A stretch of 64,000 nt of DNA from a virus: positions 1 through 64,000 of the IMG/VR virus record IMGVR_UViG_3300042446_001440; one strand, given 5' to 3'. Numbering within the stretch: the first letter of the stretch is position 1; every line of letters begins with the position of its first letter. The translations under genes and the position numbers were made by a program. The notes under the pieces were generated by a model that was given only the letters and a program-made list of their open reading frames with translations, was not told where the DNA came from and searched no databases. Shown here piece by piece: positions 53,261 through 62,356 of this stretch.

Positions 53261-54183
53261 TGAAAAAAGTTTTATTTTTTGATCCTCATTTAAATGAGAG
53301 GGGAACTAGTATTGCTACATATGACTATGCTTATTACAATGAAACTATTTTAGGAAATAAATCTATCATAGCATCTCTAACATCATCAGAATTAAAAAGT
53401 TATAATAAGTTTAATGATAGGTTTGAAGTCATTATGTGTAAGGACACAGCTGAATTATCTAATATTGAGTGTGATTACATGTATGTATTAAAATTTGGTA
53501 CTAATGATGGGGTATTACATAAAAATGCTAAGAATTTAGTTCATGTTGTGTTTCCATCATACGATCCTCATGGAGATGTATATGCTTACATTTCAAAATG
53601 GTTAGCTGAGGCTCATGGCAAAAACTCTCTATTTGTACCCCATATGGTTAATCTACCAGAGGTTAAAGAAGATTTTAAAGATTTTTTTAAGATTAAAGAT
53701 AAGTTAGTAGTTGGTTGGTATGGAGGTGATAATTTTGACATTTCATTTGCTCAACAAGCTGTTATAGAGGCTGCATCTAAAAGGAGTGATATTGTATTTC
53801 TATTTATGAACCAATCAGCGTTCTGTGATATAGATAACGTCATATTTGTTAAAGGAACTACAGATCAAGAACAAAAAGTAGCATTCATCAACACATGTAA
53901 TGTTATGATACATGCTAGAGAAAGAGGAGAAACATTTGGATTAGCAGTAGCAGAATTTTCCTCCAAAAACAAACCAATCATTACTTACTTTGACTCACCA
54001 GAAAGAAACCATTTAGTTCAATTGAGAGATAAAGGAATTTATTATTCTAATTACTCAGAATTACTAAATATACTACTTAACATCCAATTATCAGATATTC
54101 AACACAGAGAATGGAATCAATATACTGATTTTACTCCTGAAAAAGTTATTAATCAATTTAACAATGTATTTTTATGGAATTAG
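53260..54183 (+). CDS. Glycosyltransferase-like protein (GT4-type)
   Basis: 307 residues. VGWYGGDNF near 150 and HARERGETFGLAVAEFSSKNKPIITY (quoted in part; about 225-250) match the GT-B donor-site pattern. The N-terminal half is a Rossmann-like domain beginning KKVLFFDPHLNERGTS. It overlaps the next gene by 10 nt. Confidence 0.78.
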   Translation: MKKVLFFDPHLNERGTSIATYDYAYYNETILGNKSIIASLTSSELKSYNKFNDRFEVIMCKDTAELSNIECDYMYVLKFGTNDGVLHKNAKNLVHVVFPSYDPHGDVYAYISKWLAEAHGKNSLFVPHMVNLPEVKEDFKDFFKIKDKLVVGWYGGDNFDISFAQQAVIEAASKRSDIVFLFMNQSAFCDIDNVIFVKGTTDQEQKVAFINTCNVMIHARERGETFGLAVAEFSSKNKPIITYFDSPERNHLVQLRDKGIYYSNYSELLNILLNIQLSDIQHREWNQYTDFTPEKVINQFNNVFLWN

Positions 54184-54767
54184 ATCAAATTAAATCTTAT
54201 TTTACCCCCACCAATATCTTAGATATTGGGGCTAATGTTGGTGGATGGTATAATCATTGTAAATCTTACTTCCCAGATAGCTATATACTTTCTATTGAAG
54301 CAAATGAAGGGTGTGAAAGTGCTTTAAAAGCATGCAATCCAAATTATATTATTGCTTTATTAGCAAAGGACGAAGAGATGTATGATTTTTTTACATTAAG
54401 GGATGCCCCTACAGCTACTGGTAATTCAATATATAAAGAATTAACTTATGTCTACACGGATAACTCTACTATCATTAATAAGAAAAAAGGAGTAATGTTA
54501 GATAATTTATTAAGAAATCGAAGTTTTAATTTAATCAAAATGGATGTACAGGGGGCAGAACTAGATGTGATTAAAGGGGGGCTAACAATATGTAAACAAG
54601 CTAAAGGAATAATCTTAGAAGTAGCTTTTGAAGCATACAATCAAAATGCCCCATTATATGATGAAGTAATAGAATATATGTCTTCAATAGGATTCAGTAA
54701 AGAATTAATACTAACAAACCTACCACAACACCATGACATATTCTTTATAAATAAAAATATTTTATAA
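54174..54767 (+). CDS. FkbM-type methyltransferase
   Basis: 197 residues. NILDIGANVGGWYNHC (about 14-29) is the SAM loop, SIEAN follows, and IKMDVQGAELDVIKGG (about 120-135) is the FkbM signature. It is a compact version of the family. It ends on the base before the next ATG. Confidence 0.85.
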   Translation: MELDQIKSYFTPTNILDIGANVGGWYNHCKSYFPDSYILSIEANEGCESALKACNPNYIIALLAKDEEMYDFFTLRDAPTATGNSIYKELTYVYTDNSTIINKKKGVMLDNLLRNRSFNLIKMDVQGAELDVIKGGLTICKQAKGIILEVAFEAYNQNAPLYDEVIEYMSSIGFSKELILTNLPQHHDIFFINKNIL

Positions 54768-55637
54768 ATGAAGATATTATACGTAACTAACCATTTAAGT
54801 ATAGCTAGAGCAAGTGGTGGATATATTAATGATTATCAAAATGATCTAATATTCTATGGGTTAAGAGAATTATTTGGAGACGATGTTGTAGATAGTACCC
54901 AAATCGTATCACTTTATAAAGAAAATAAAGATAAAATACCATCCCAACACATATGGGGAGGTATGACTACTTGTTGGTTAATAGATAAAAATAATATTAA
55001 CCGGGATAGTATTGAAGACAAAATTAAATCCCAATATTACGATTTAATAATATATGGTACTATTAAAAGATGTAAAGACTATTACGATTTAGCTTCTAAA
55101 GTATATCCCCCAAATAAAATAATTCTAATTGATGGTAATGACGAAAGTGAATTAGATCCTCTTTATAAAAAACATTTATATTTTAAAAGAGAATTAACTA
55201 TAAACCATCCTAATCTTCTACCTATAACATTCGGAATACCTACTTCTAAAATAGCCACACCTACCCTTGCAAAAACTAAAGATTTTGCTACATGTATACC
55301 TGGCCAACCTGAAACTTATATTTTTAAAGAAGAACAGCCATATTATGAAGATTATCAAAAATCATTTTATGGAGTAACCATAAAGAAAGCTGGGTGGGAT
55401 TGTATGAGACACTATGAAATATTAGCTAATTATTGCATACCCTACTTCATTGGATTGGAAGATTGTCCTAAAGATACACTATCTCATTTTCCTAAAGAAT
55501 TATTATTAGAAGCAAGAGAATTAGCTAATAACTTTGATGAGCAAAAATACTTCAATATATTGGATGAATTATTTAATTACACAAAAAATAATTTAACAAC
55601 AAAAAGCATAGCAAACTATATAATATCTAAAATATAA
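54768..55637 (+). CDS. Probable glycosyltransferase (unassigned)
   Basis: 289 residues, starting MKILYVTNHLSIARASGG, like a GT-B N-terminal strand-loop. A later YYEDYQKSFYGVTIKKAGWDCMRHYEIL region (quoted in parts, about 190-220) resembles the exostosin-like 'R-YEILA' box that selects retained sugars. The family is not certain. Position and these features make a sugar-transfer role likely. Confidence 0.6.
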   Translation: MKILYVTNHLSIARASGGYINDYQNDLIFYGLRELFGDDVVDSTQIVSLYKENKDKIPSQHIWGGMTTCWLIDKNNINRDSIEDKIKSQYYDLIIYGTIKRCKDYYDLASKVYPPNKIILIDGNDESELDPLYKKHLYFKRELTINHPNLLPITFGIPTSKIATPTLAKTKDFATCIPGQPETYIFKEEQPYYEDYQKSFYGVTIKKAGWDCMRHYEILANYCIPYFIGLEDCPKDTLSHFPKELLLEARELANNFDEQKYFNILDELFNYTKNNLTTKSIANYIISKI

Positions 55638-56290
55638 TGTACACTAGTAATTTACACGAACCCGAAACTATCCGCAATTTAAATTGTGAAATTAAACGTC
55701 ACGATATAATTAATCATTTAATTGGAAAATACAATTTGGTTAATTACTTAGAGATTGGTGTATTTAAAGGAGAAAATATAAGAGAAATTAATGCTCTCCA
55801 TAAAGATGGAGTTGACCCCGGACATGAAGGGGTAATAGTACCTGAAGTAAATTATAGAATGACGTCAGACGATTTCTTTGAATTACTTAAAGGACATGAG
55901 GATATTAAATATGATATTATTTTTATAGATGGTTTACATCATGCTGACCAAGTAACTAAAGATATTAAGAATGCTTTAAATCACTTAGTACCTAAAGGGT
56001 TTGTTGTATTACACGATTGTAATCCAATCAGCTATGAAGCACAACTAATACCTAGACAAACAGTAGCTTGGAATGGTGATACATGGAAGGCATTTGTTGG
56101 ATTTAAAATGGATAATATAGATTTTCAATGTTGTGTTATAGATACTGACTTTGGAGTTGGAGTAATTAAGAATACTGTTTACACACCTAAATTTAATATC
56201 CATTCAACTTTACATTGGAATCAGCTTAACGAAGATAGAAAACAGTTATTAAATCTAATTAGTTATGATGAATTTAAAGCAACTTATTAA
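55637..56290 (+). CDS. Class I SAM methyltransferase (Methyltransf_24-like)
   Basis: 217 residues. YLEIGVFKGENIREI (about 37-51) is the SAM motif, followed by IIFIDGLHHADQVTKDI (about 94-110) and FVVLHDCNP. This pattern is typical of small sugar or macrocin-type O-methyltransferases. It overlaps the previous gene by one base and the next by 26 nt. Confidence 0.78.
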   Translation: MYTSNLHEPETIRNLNCEIKRHDIINHLIGKYNLVNYLEIGVFKGENIREINALHKDGVDPGHEGVIVPEVNYRMTSDDFFELLKGHEDIKYDIIFIDGLHHADQVTKDIKNALNHLVPKGFVVLHDCNPISYEAQLIPRQTVAWNGDTWKAFVGFKMDNIDFQCCVIDTDFGVGVIKNTVYTPKFNIHSTLHWNQLNEDRKQLLNLISYDEFKATY

Positions 56291-57062
56291 TAAATCTGTT
56301 TACGGAACGATAGGTTATATTTCATCTCAAGAAGATTTAGATGTATTAGAACAATATATTGTATATAATTTACCTGTTTTAAAAGAATTTAAACAAATAT
56401 TAGTAGCAACTAATTATTCTGATTTAGATCTAATAGAAGATAATAAACAACTATGGACTAAATATTTTCCAAATTGTACTTTATTAGACTCCAAAACTAA
56501 TAGGGGCCATAACTTTGGCACAGCGGATTTAGATAATATGATTTTTAATTATTGCAAAACAACAGGTGAAGAATGGCTATGCAAATCAGCAAATGACATT
56601 ATAGTTCAGGAATCAATATTAAATAAAGAAGTAGAAGAAGCTGACTTTTACTATATGAATGGGATTGGCTATACAGGTATGGCGGAATATGACTTTGATT
56701 TTGATAGGATAGTGAAGGAATGTTTTTATCCCCAAACAAATCTATATTTTGTAAATGTTAGTAAAACTGATTATCTAACAGATAAAATATATCTAGACGA
56801 AACATATCAATATTCCCTAACTATTCCCAATTATAATGGAAAAATATGGGAATATATTAGTGGATGGAGTTGTGAAAATTTTCTTAAACAATGTGTTGAA
56901 AGGAATAATCTTTCTAAATATAATTGGGTTTCTCAAGAAAAGTATCGTAATTTACTTCAAATAATAAAAGACTTTAATTTCCATGATTGTAGTCATAAAA
57001 ATATAATGATAGAGGGTGTATGTCATCTTCAAAATCCTCAAAATCAAATAATAGAAATATGA
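56265..57062 (+). CDS. Glycosyltransferase-like protein
   Basis: 265 residues. The order of NRGHNFGTADLDNMIF (about 85-100) and WLCKSANDIIVQES (about 105-118, a possible DxD position) suggests a GT-A-like nucleotide-sugar domain. The family is not identified. It starts in the end of the methyltransferase gene and overlaps the next start. Confidence 0.6.
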   Translation: MMNLKQLINKSVYGTIGYISSQEDLDVLEQYIVYNLPVLKEFKQILVATNYSDLDLIEDNKQLWTKYFPNCTLLDSKTNRGHNFGTADLDNMIFNYCKTTGEEWLCKSANDIIVQESILNKEVEEADFYYMNGIGYTGMAEYDFDFDRIVKECFYPQTNLYFVNVSKTDYLTDKIYLDETYQYSLTIPNYNGKIWEYISGWSCENFLKQCVERNNLSKYNWVSQEKYRNLLQIIKDFNFHDCSHKNIMIEGVCHLQNPQNQIIEI

Positions 57063-57643
57063 AAAATATCTTTTTAGATTGTGGAACGCATTTATGTGAA
57101 GGATTAATTAATTTCTATAATAAGGGAATTATAGATGATACCTTTGAAATACATACATTTGAAGCAAACCCAGAATGTAATATAGAGGAAAGAATTAAAC
57201 AAATTCCTTTAAATATAATTCCATATAACAAAGCAGTATGGATTGAAGATGGATTTATATACTTTAATCAAGAAAACCATCAAGAGAGTAGAACCGGCTC
57301 TCCAACAGACGGATATTCAAATATTGATGGATGGGGATCATCTGTTGATGGTATAGGATTTAATCATCCTGGATATAATACTAAAGTTAAAGTACCAAGT
57401 ATAAACTTCAGTAAATTTGTCTCTGAATTTCCATCCGAATCAAATATAATTTGTAAAATAGATATTGAAGGAAGTGAGTATGAAGTTCTTAGACATATGA
57501 TTAGAGAAAATACAATTACAAAAATAAAAGAATTATATATAGAATTCCATGAAAGATTTATGCCTGCTGAATCTCCAGAAACAGAACAAAAACTAATTAC
57601 TCAGATCCAGGATTTAGGAATTAAAGTACATACCTGGTTTTAA
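57059..57643 (+). CDS. FkbM-type methyltransferase
   Basis: 194 residues from ATG 57059, overlapping the preceding stop (ATGA); a longer in-frame start at 57020 would add a Ser/Lys-rich leader unlike the family. MKNIFLDCGTHLCEGL is the SAM loop and CKIDIEGSEYEVLRHM the FkbM signature. It is a little divergent (CGTH instead of GAN). Confidence 0.78.
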   Translation: MKNIFLDCGTHLCEGLINFYNKGIIDDTFEIHTFEANPECNIEERIKQIPLNIIPYNKAVWIEDGFIYFNQENHQESRTGSPTDGYSNIDGWGSSVDGIGFNHPGYNTKVKVPSINFSKFVSEFPSESNIICKIDIEGSEYEVLRHMIRENTITKIKELYIEFHERFMPAESPETEQKLITQIQDLGIKVHTWF

Positions 57644-57652
57644 TATAATAAC

Positions 57653-58399
57653 ATGGATATATATTTTAAAGAAACCCCAGCAGGTCATTTTTGCCTTATT
57701 GAAAAAGATCTAATTAGTAGCTGTATAGCCAACTCAGGATATTGGGAACCTCATTTATATTATTTTTACTCTCAATTTATTAAACCCAATTACACCATTA
57801 TAGATGGAGGAGCTAATATTGGTTTTCATAGCATACAATTCGCTAAATTAGCAAATGAAGGTAAAGTATATAGCTTTGAACCACAATCACTAATATTTAA
57901 TGTTCTATCAACTAATTCACTTATAAATGGAACAAGTGATATAATCCTACAATATAGATTAGGTTTAAGTGATACTGATGGTAACCTAAAAATGACTCCA
58001 CTCAGTGAACAACAATTCTCAGAAACTTGTATTAACTATGGAGGAAGAGGAATAACAGACTCAGATTTGGGTGAGGAAGTAGTAGAATTAACAACTATAG
58101 ATAACTTACATTTACCTAAATTAGATTTTATTAAACTAGATGTACAAGGATTTGAATTAAAAGCACTTAAGGGTGGTGAAAATACTATTAAGTCTAATTA
58201 CCCAATAATGTTTATTGAAAATTATCTTAATTTAGAAGTAGACCAACATGTAATGCAGTTATTAGAAGATTGGGGGTATGTAATATATAGATTATTATGT
58301 ACTGAGAATAAAGAAGATTGTATAATAGTACATCCAGAAAGACACATTGAAGAAATTAAATTTATTGAAACACAAGATAAAATAAAATGGACAAAATAA
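57653..58399 (+). CDS. FkbM-type methyltransferase
   Basis: 248 residues. TIIDGGANIGFHSIQFA (about 46-62) and IKLDVQGFELKALKGG (about 159-174) are clear. It is very similar in layout to the gene at 52526, suggesting duplication within the island. Its last 13 nt overlap the following glycosyltransferase gene. Confidence 0.85.
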   Translation: MDIYFKETPAGHFCLIEKDLISSCIANSGYWEPHLYYFYSQFIKPNYTIIDGGANIGFHSIQFAKLANEGKVYSFEPQSLIFNVLSTNSLINGTSDIILQYRLGLSDTDGNLKMTPLSEQQFSETCINYGGRGITDSDLGEEVVELTTIDNLHLPKLDFIKLDVQGFELKALKGGENTIKSNYPIMFIENYLNLEVDQHVMQLLEDWGYVIYRLLCTENKEDCIIVHPERHIEEIKFIETQDKIKWTK

Positions 58400-59583
58400 C
58401 GTTTTGCATACCTAGTAAAAATAATTTAAGATACTTAAAAACATGTATCCCTTCTATTCGTAAAAATTCATTTAGAAAAGACCATGATATTATTGTATTT
58501 GTAGATAGCGATAATGATGGGACTGTAAACTGGTTAGAAGAAAATAAAGAACAATACAATATTACATACTATATTAACCCAGATCTAGGAAAACAATTAT
58601 TTGGAATAGGTAAAGCATATGATTATTGCATTGAACATTCTCAAACAGACATATGTATGATATTTCATGCTGATATGATGTTAGGTAAGGATGCTGATTT
58701 AGAAGCATATAAACATATGCAATCAAAAACAGTAGTATGTTCTACTAGAATTGAACCACCTCTACACCCAAATGCTGGAGAGAAAATACTTCAAGATTTT
58801 GGAGTATGGCCTGAAGATTTTAAAGAAAATGAATTTAATGAATTCGTAGAGCAAACCAAACAACAATACGAGGATAAAATAACCAATGGTATATTTGCAC
58901 CGTGGATGATATATAAACAAGACTTATTAGCTCTAGGAGGACATGACCCTATATTAATGTCAGCTAGAGAAGATTCGGACCTATTTAACAGAATGAAATT
59001 AGCTGGGTATAAGTTTATTCAAAGCTGGAAGTCTTTAGTATACCATTTAACGGGAAGAGGAGGACAATTTCAACACGGAGATATAGAAAAAGCTAAAAGT
59101 GAAGAATGGCAAAAACTAATGAATAATTCAACTAAAGAATTTATTAGAAAATGGGGATCTCCAGTTAAACATACTCCATTAATGGATCCTATAATACTTC
59201 CTAAATATAATATTGCCTTTGTAATTAATAACGGTAATTTACCATTATTAGACGCATTAGAGCCATGGTGTGATAGGATATATGTTAATGAGAAATTTAA
59301 GGTAATAGGTAGAGCTTGGGATTATGTTGAGATGGAACAGAGTAATACCAAATTTGATTTAAGTAAACGCGTATTAACTATAGAAAACAATGATCCAATT
59401 AGTGAAAATGATATAGTAGTTGAATTTGATGGAAATCAGATAACCCAACAATCATTCCTCATATTACAGCAGTTACCCGATATTATACAGAACTCGGGAG
59501 CGATCGGAACATTTGAATTAGATATATTTAAAATAACAATCAATAGTTTAGAAACATACGAACATACTTTAATATATTTATAG
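58387..59583 (+). CDS. Glycosyltransferase, GT-A (GT2-like) with C-terminal extension
   Basis: 398 residues. The GT2 domain spans about 1-250: FCIPSKNNLRYLKTCI, then FHADMML (DxD-like) and GGHDPILMSAREDSDLFNR. The C-terminal 150 residues form a second domain (YNIAFVINNGNLPLLDALEPW onward; quoted in part) of unknown role. It is the last enzyme of the island. A promoter-like motif lies in its final codons. Confidence 0.82.
   Translation: MDKITFCIPSKNNLRYLKTCIPSIRKNSFRKDHDIIVFVDSDNDGTVNWLEENKEQYNITYYINPDLGKQLFGIGKAYDYCIEHSQTDICMIFHADMMLGKDADLEAYKHMQSKTVVCSTRIEPPLHPNAGEKILQDFGVWPEDFKENEFNEFVEQTKQQYEDKITNGIFAPWMIYKQDLLALGGHDPILMSAREDSDLFNRMKLAGYKFIQSWKSLVYHLTGRGGQFQHGDIEKAKSEEWQKLMNNSTKEFIRKWGSPVKHTPLMDPIILPKYNIAFVINNGNLPLLDALEPWCDRIYVNEKFKVIGRAWDYVEMEQSNTKFDLSKRVLTIENNDPISENDIVVEFDGNQITQQSFLILQQLPDIIQNSGAIGTFELDIFKITINSLETYEHTLIYL
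59569..59583 (+). promoter_or_regulatory. Late-promoter-like motif
   Basis: TTAATATATTTATAG lies within the last codons of the glycosyltransferase gene, 16 nt before the clpP ATG at 59600. Confidence 0.5.
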
Positions 59584-59599
59584 AAGAAAAATATATATT

Positions 59600-60139
59600 A
59601 TGGCTACTTCTTCAAAACGCAACGCACCAAAGTTAAGCAGAATTGTAACATTAGGAGAAATTGAGTCAGAACTTATCAATAATATCATACAATTAATATA
59701 TGAAATTAATGATGAAGACGCGAAAAAAACGCATGCTGAACCAATTAAGCTCATAATCAACTCACTTGGAGGCGAAGTGTATAGTGGCCTAGCTTTAATT
59801 GATGTCATTGATAGTTCACAGACTCCCGTTTATACAATATGTCATGGTTCATGCATGTCTATGGCGTTACCAATATACGCTGCTGGTCACCATAGATTAG
59901 CAAGTAAAAATGCTACATTCATGTATCATGAAGCATCATATGCCGCTGAAGGAAAAGTATTACACCATAAACAAGAATTGAAAGAAACTGATCGTATTGA
60001 TATATTATGTGATAATTACTTATTATCTAAAACTAAATTCACTCAAAAACAGCTGACAGATATTAAAAATAAGCGTGGAGAGTGGTATTTTGATATAAAA
60101 GTAGCTACTAAATATGGGCTAGTAAACGAAGTAATTTAA
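59600..60139 (+). CDS. ClpP-type serine protease
   Basis: 179 residues. INSLGGEVYSGLALID (about 50-65), CHGSCMSMALPIYAAG with nucleophile Ser87, and FMYHEAS with His110 reproduce the ClpP active site; the third residue is less certain. In phages, ClpP-like enzymes can mature capsids or replace host ClpP. No ClpX/ClpA partner is visible, so it must use a host unfoldase or act alone on phage proteins. Confidence 0.9.
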   Translation: MATSSKRNAPKLSRIVTLGEIESELINNIIQLIYEINDEDAKKTHAEPIKLIINSLGGEVYSGLALIDVIDSSQTPVYTICHGSCMSMALPIYAAGHHRLASKNATFMYHEASYAAEGKVLHHKQELKETDRIDILCDNYLLSKTKFTQKQLTDIKNKRGEWYFDIKVATKYGLVNEVI

Positions 60140-60152
60140 TATTTATATATAA
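60135..60152 (+). promoter_or_regulatory. Late-promoter-like motif
   Basis: TTTAATATTTATATATAA begins in the clpP stop region and ends 9 nt before the ATG at 60162. Confidence 0.55.
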
Positions 60153-60161
60153 ACATAAACA

Positions 60162-60461
60162 ATGGCTGACAATAAACCAAAATTAAAAATCGACGTAAAT
60201 CATAACCCAACTAAGAAGGGTATTAAAGTACAGTTTGTACTACCACAAACCTTAGAAGGTGATGCTAAAGCAGAGATGACTCAGAAATTACAAGCTAGAC
60301 TAAATAGTGGATTACAACAATATAATCTTACAGTTAGTCAAGATACAGACGTTCCATACAGTAACGTTATAGGATTCTTAATTCCAATAGCTGATATTAA
60401 GTTATTAATTAAGAAAGCTATTACAGGTGGAGCTGAAGCGCCTCCAGAAGAAGCAATTTAA
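60162..60461 (+). CDS. Hypothetical protein downstream of clpP
   Basis: 99 residues, beta-alpha-beta by pattern (KVQFVLPQTLEGDAKAEM), ending AEAPPEEAI. It has its own promoter-like motif. The family is not recognised; position suggests a late protein. Confidence 0.62.
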   Translation: MADNKPKLKIDVNHNPTKKGIKVQFVLPQTLEGDAKAEMTQKLQARLNSGLQQYNLTVSQDTDVPYSNVIGFLIPIADIKLLIKKAITGGAEAPPEEAI

Positions 60462-60476
60462 TTTTAATAATTAGTT

Positions 60477-60794
60477 ATGATTAAAACTCGAAAGATGAGG
60501 AGAAAAATACCTATATTCAAAGTTGTAATGAATGGTAGAGAGGATTACTCCCAACTAACAGAAATACCCGAAATAATAGAGGTAGTAATTGAAGAGACTG
60601 TTGTTGCTATTAAAGATGGAATAGAGAAAAATAAAAAATCTATATCTTTATTTGAAGTGGCAAATTCAGATTGTTATATTGACTTAGAGAAAAACAAATG
60701 GAAACCAACTCTAGAACATACTATTGGTTACTTTGTTGAAAAGGAAGACTATAGTAAATGTGCTGAGATTAGAGATTTAATAAACAAACTGTAG
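60477..60794 (+). CDS. Hypothetical protein with UVR-like motif
   Basis: 105 residues with a basic N-terminus. The last 17 residues (KEDYSKCAEIRDLINKL) fit the UVR helix-pair motif found in UvrB/UvrC and in some McsA-type proteins. The partial gene at 63695 has a similar motif. The function is unknown. Confidence 0.6.
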   Translation: MIKTRKMRRKIPIFKVVMNGREDYSQLTEIPEIIEVVIEETVVAIKDGIEKNKKSISLFEVANSDCYIDLEKNKWKPTLEHTIGYFVEKEDYSKCAEIRDLINKL

Positions 60795-60796
60795 TT

Positions 60797-61225
60797 ATGG
60801 AAAAAGACCCCCACGCGGAAGGTATTAAAAAGTCTATTGAGGATATTATTGGCGCTGATACGTCTTTAAGACGTAAGAAAAAAACAGACGAGGATTTTCA
60901 AAAAGAAAAATTTACAAAACTTATTCAAACATTAGATGAAATAGAAGTACGTTCTATGATAATGGGTGGTGATTTGGGTTTAGATTTTACTAAATATGAT
61001 GATAAATTCTACTCAGTAATTGATGGGTTATTAGGATTACTATACCCAAAAGAAGCATGTGAATTAATATTCTTCTACTTATATGAACGTATAAATGAAG
61101 ATGGTTCAACTAATGAATTAGTAGATGAAGATGGGAATATAGTTTCCCTCGTTTCCCCAACCGATCTTTGGTATTTAATAAAAATAATCCAAGATAAAAT
61201 TGGGAAGGCAAAAAAGAAAGCATAA
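60797..61225 (+). CDS. Hypothetical T4-like phage protein
   Basis: 142 residues, starting 2 nt after the UVR-like gene. The N-terminus is charged; the middle (FYSVIDGLLGLLYPKEACELIFFYLYER) is a helical hydrophobic core, and the end is basic. It is probably co-transcribed with the UVR-like gene. No function can be given. Confidence 0.62.
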   Translation: MEKDPHAEGIKKSIEDIIGADTSLRRKKKTDEDFQKEKFTKLIQTLDEIEVRSMIMGGDLGLDFTKYDDKFYSVIDGLLGLLYPKEACELIFFYLYERINEDGSTNELVDEDGNIVSLVSPTDLWYLIKIIQDKIGKAKKKA

Positions 61226-61254
61226 ATTAAATCAAACAAAAATAAATAAACAAA

Positions 61255-61398
61255 ATGAAAACAGTTATCGCAATCGCAATGATCGTGGCTTTAGCCTCAT
61301 GTGGTGGTGCTGCAACTAGCACTCCAACCTCAACTGATTCAACTAAAGTTGACAGTACCGTAGTAGTAGACTCAGTAAAAGTAGAGTCTGTAAAATAA
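61255..61398 (+). CDS. Very small predicted lipoprotein
   Basis: 47 codons. MKTVIAIAMIVALASCGG has a lipobox with Cys16, and the mature part is Ser/Thr/Val-rich (STDSTKVDS and similar). Size and make-up recall entericidin-like or superinfection-exclusion lipoproteins. It is followed by a strong terminator. Confidence 0.68.
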   Translation: MKTVIAIAMIVALASCGGAATSTPTSTDSTKVDSTVVVDSVKVESVK

Positions 61399-61405
61399 TC
61401 CCCCT

Positions 61406-61437
61406 AATAACGGGGCTTAGAGTCCCGTTATTTTTTA
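61406..61437 (+). terminator. Intrinsic terminator
   Basis: AATAACGGG pairs with CCCGTTATT around a 9-nt loop, followed by a T-run. It ends the clpP-to-lipoprotein unit. Confidence 0.88.
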
Positions 61438-61439
61438 TT

Positions 61440-62042
61440 ATGCCTGCTGCAAAACCTTTAACTAAGTTTCAAATAGAAACAGCAATGCGCTACACTAAAT
61501 CAGTGAGAGCAGCCGCTAAGTATTTAGGATGTTCCTATCATCACCTTAAGCCTTTTATGAAGGTACTTAGAGTAGATGATTCAGATCCTAATTCACCAAC
61601 TTTATTTGATGCTCATAAAAATCAAAACGGTAAAGGCATTCCTAAGTTCTTACCTAACAAACGTAAAGAACCAAATGTTAAAAATATTATCTTAACAGGT
61701 ACAGGATGGGAATCATTTACACCTGATAAAATAAAAGTAAGACTAGTAGCTGAGGGTTATTTAAGAGATGAATGTTATGTTTGTGGATTTAGTGAACGTA
61801 GAGTAACAGACTTTAAAATTCCATTACTCCTACATTTTAAAGATAATAATAAATGTAATTATCTACTTGATAATCTAGAGCAAACATGCTATAATTGCTA
61901 TTATTTATACGTTGGAGAGGTATTAACACCAAGCCAAATACGCAGTGTAGAAGATTCATCACCACCATTAGCAAAACCATTTGAATGGGACTTAGATGAT
62001 GAACAAATAGCAAATATGAAGGCATTAGGAATTTTTGAATAA
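61440..62042 (+). CDS. HTH plus zinc HNH-like phage protein
   Basis: 200 residues. The N-terminus (SVRAAAKYLGCSYHHLKPFMKV, about 21-42; quoted in part) is a helix-turn-helix. The C-terminal half has CYVCGF and CYNCYYLYVGE, two CxxC pairs with a PLLLHFKDNN segment between, a degenerate HNH-like zinc fold common in T4-like phages. The catalytic His is not obvious, so nuclease activity is uncertain. It starts right behind the terminator. Confidence 0.75.
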   Translation: MPAAKPLTKFQIETAMRYTKSVRAAAKYLGCSYHHLKPFMKVLRVDDSDPNSPTLFDAHKNQNGKGIPKFLPNKRKEPNVKNIILTGTGWESFTPDKIKVRLVAEGYLRDECYVCGFSERRVTDFKIPLLLHFKDNNKCNYLLDNLEQTCYNCYYLYVGEVLTPSQIRSVEDSSPPLAKPFEWDLDDEQIANMKALGIFE

Positions 62043-62062
62043 TTAAAATAAAAACAATAAAT

Positions 62063-62353
62063 ATGAGTTACGAATTAGCACAAAAATATGTTGACTTTCA
62101 AATTCCATCAGAAATTAAACAAGCTGCTAAAGCAGGTGTAAGAATGACTGGTTCACTAAATTTCATCAAGATGATGATGTTTGCAGATGAAGTACAATTA
62201 ACCAATGATAATATTGATTATTATATGGGTCTTCCTCCACAACGATTAGAAGATGAAACGTACGATGAAATGAAAAACAGAGGCAAACTAGCAAAAGCAC
62301 TATTGAAATATAGAGCACAATTATATGATTATTCAGTATACGAAAAACAATAA
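62063..62353 (+). CDS. Small hypothetical protein
   Basis: 96 residues, helical, containing GLPPQRLEDETYDEMKNR (about 55-72). It is conserved-looking, with no known motif, and forms a short unit with the next gene. Confidence 0.62.
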   Translation: MSYELAQKYVDFQIPSEIKQAAKAGVRMTGSLNFIKMMMFADEVQLTNDNIDYYMGLPPQRLEDETYDEMKNRGKLAKALLKYRAQLYDYSVYEKQ

Positions 62354-62356
62354 AAC

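Noticed and set aside
57020-57058. A longer start for the FkbM gene
   Set aside because: It would add a Ser/Lys/Asn-rich leader and a 43-nt overlap with the preceding gene, whereas ATG 57059 begins the conserved strand and gives a normal ATGA overlap.
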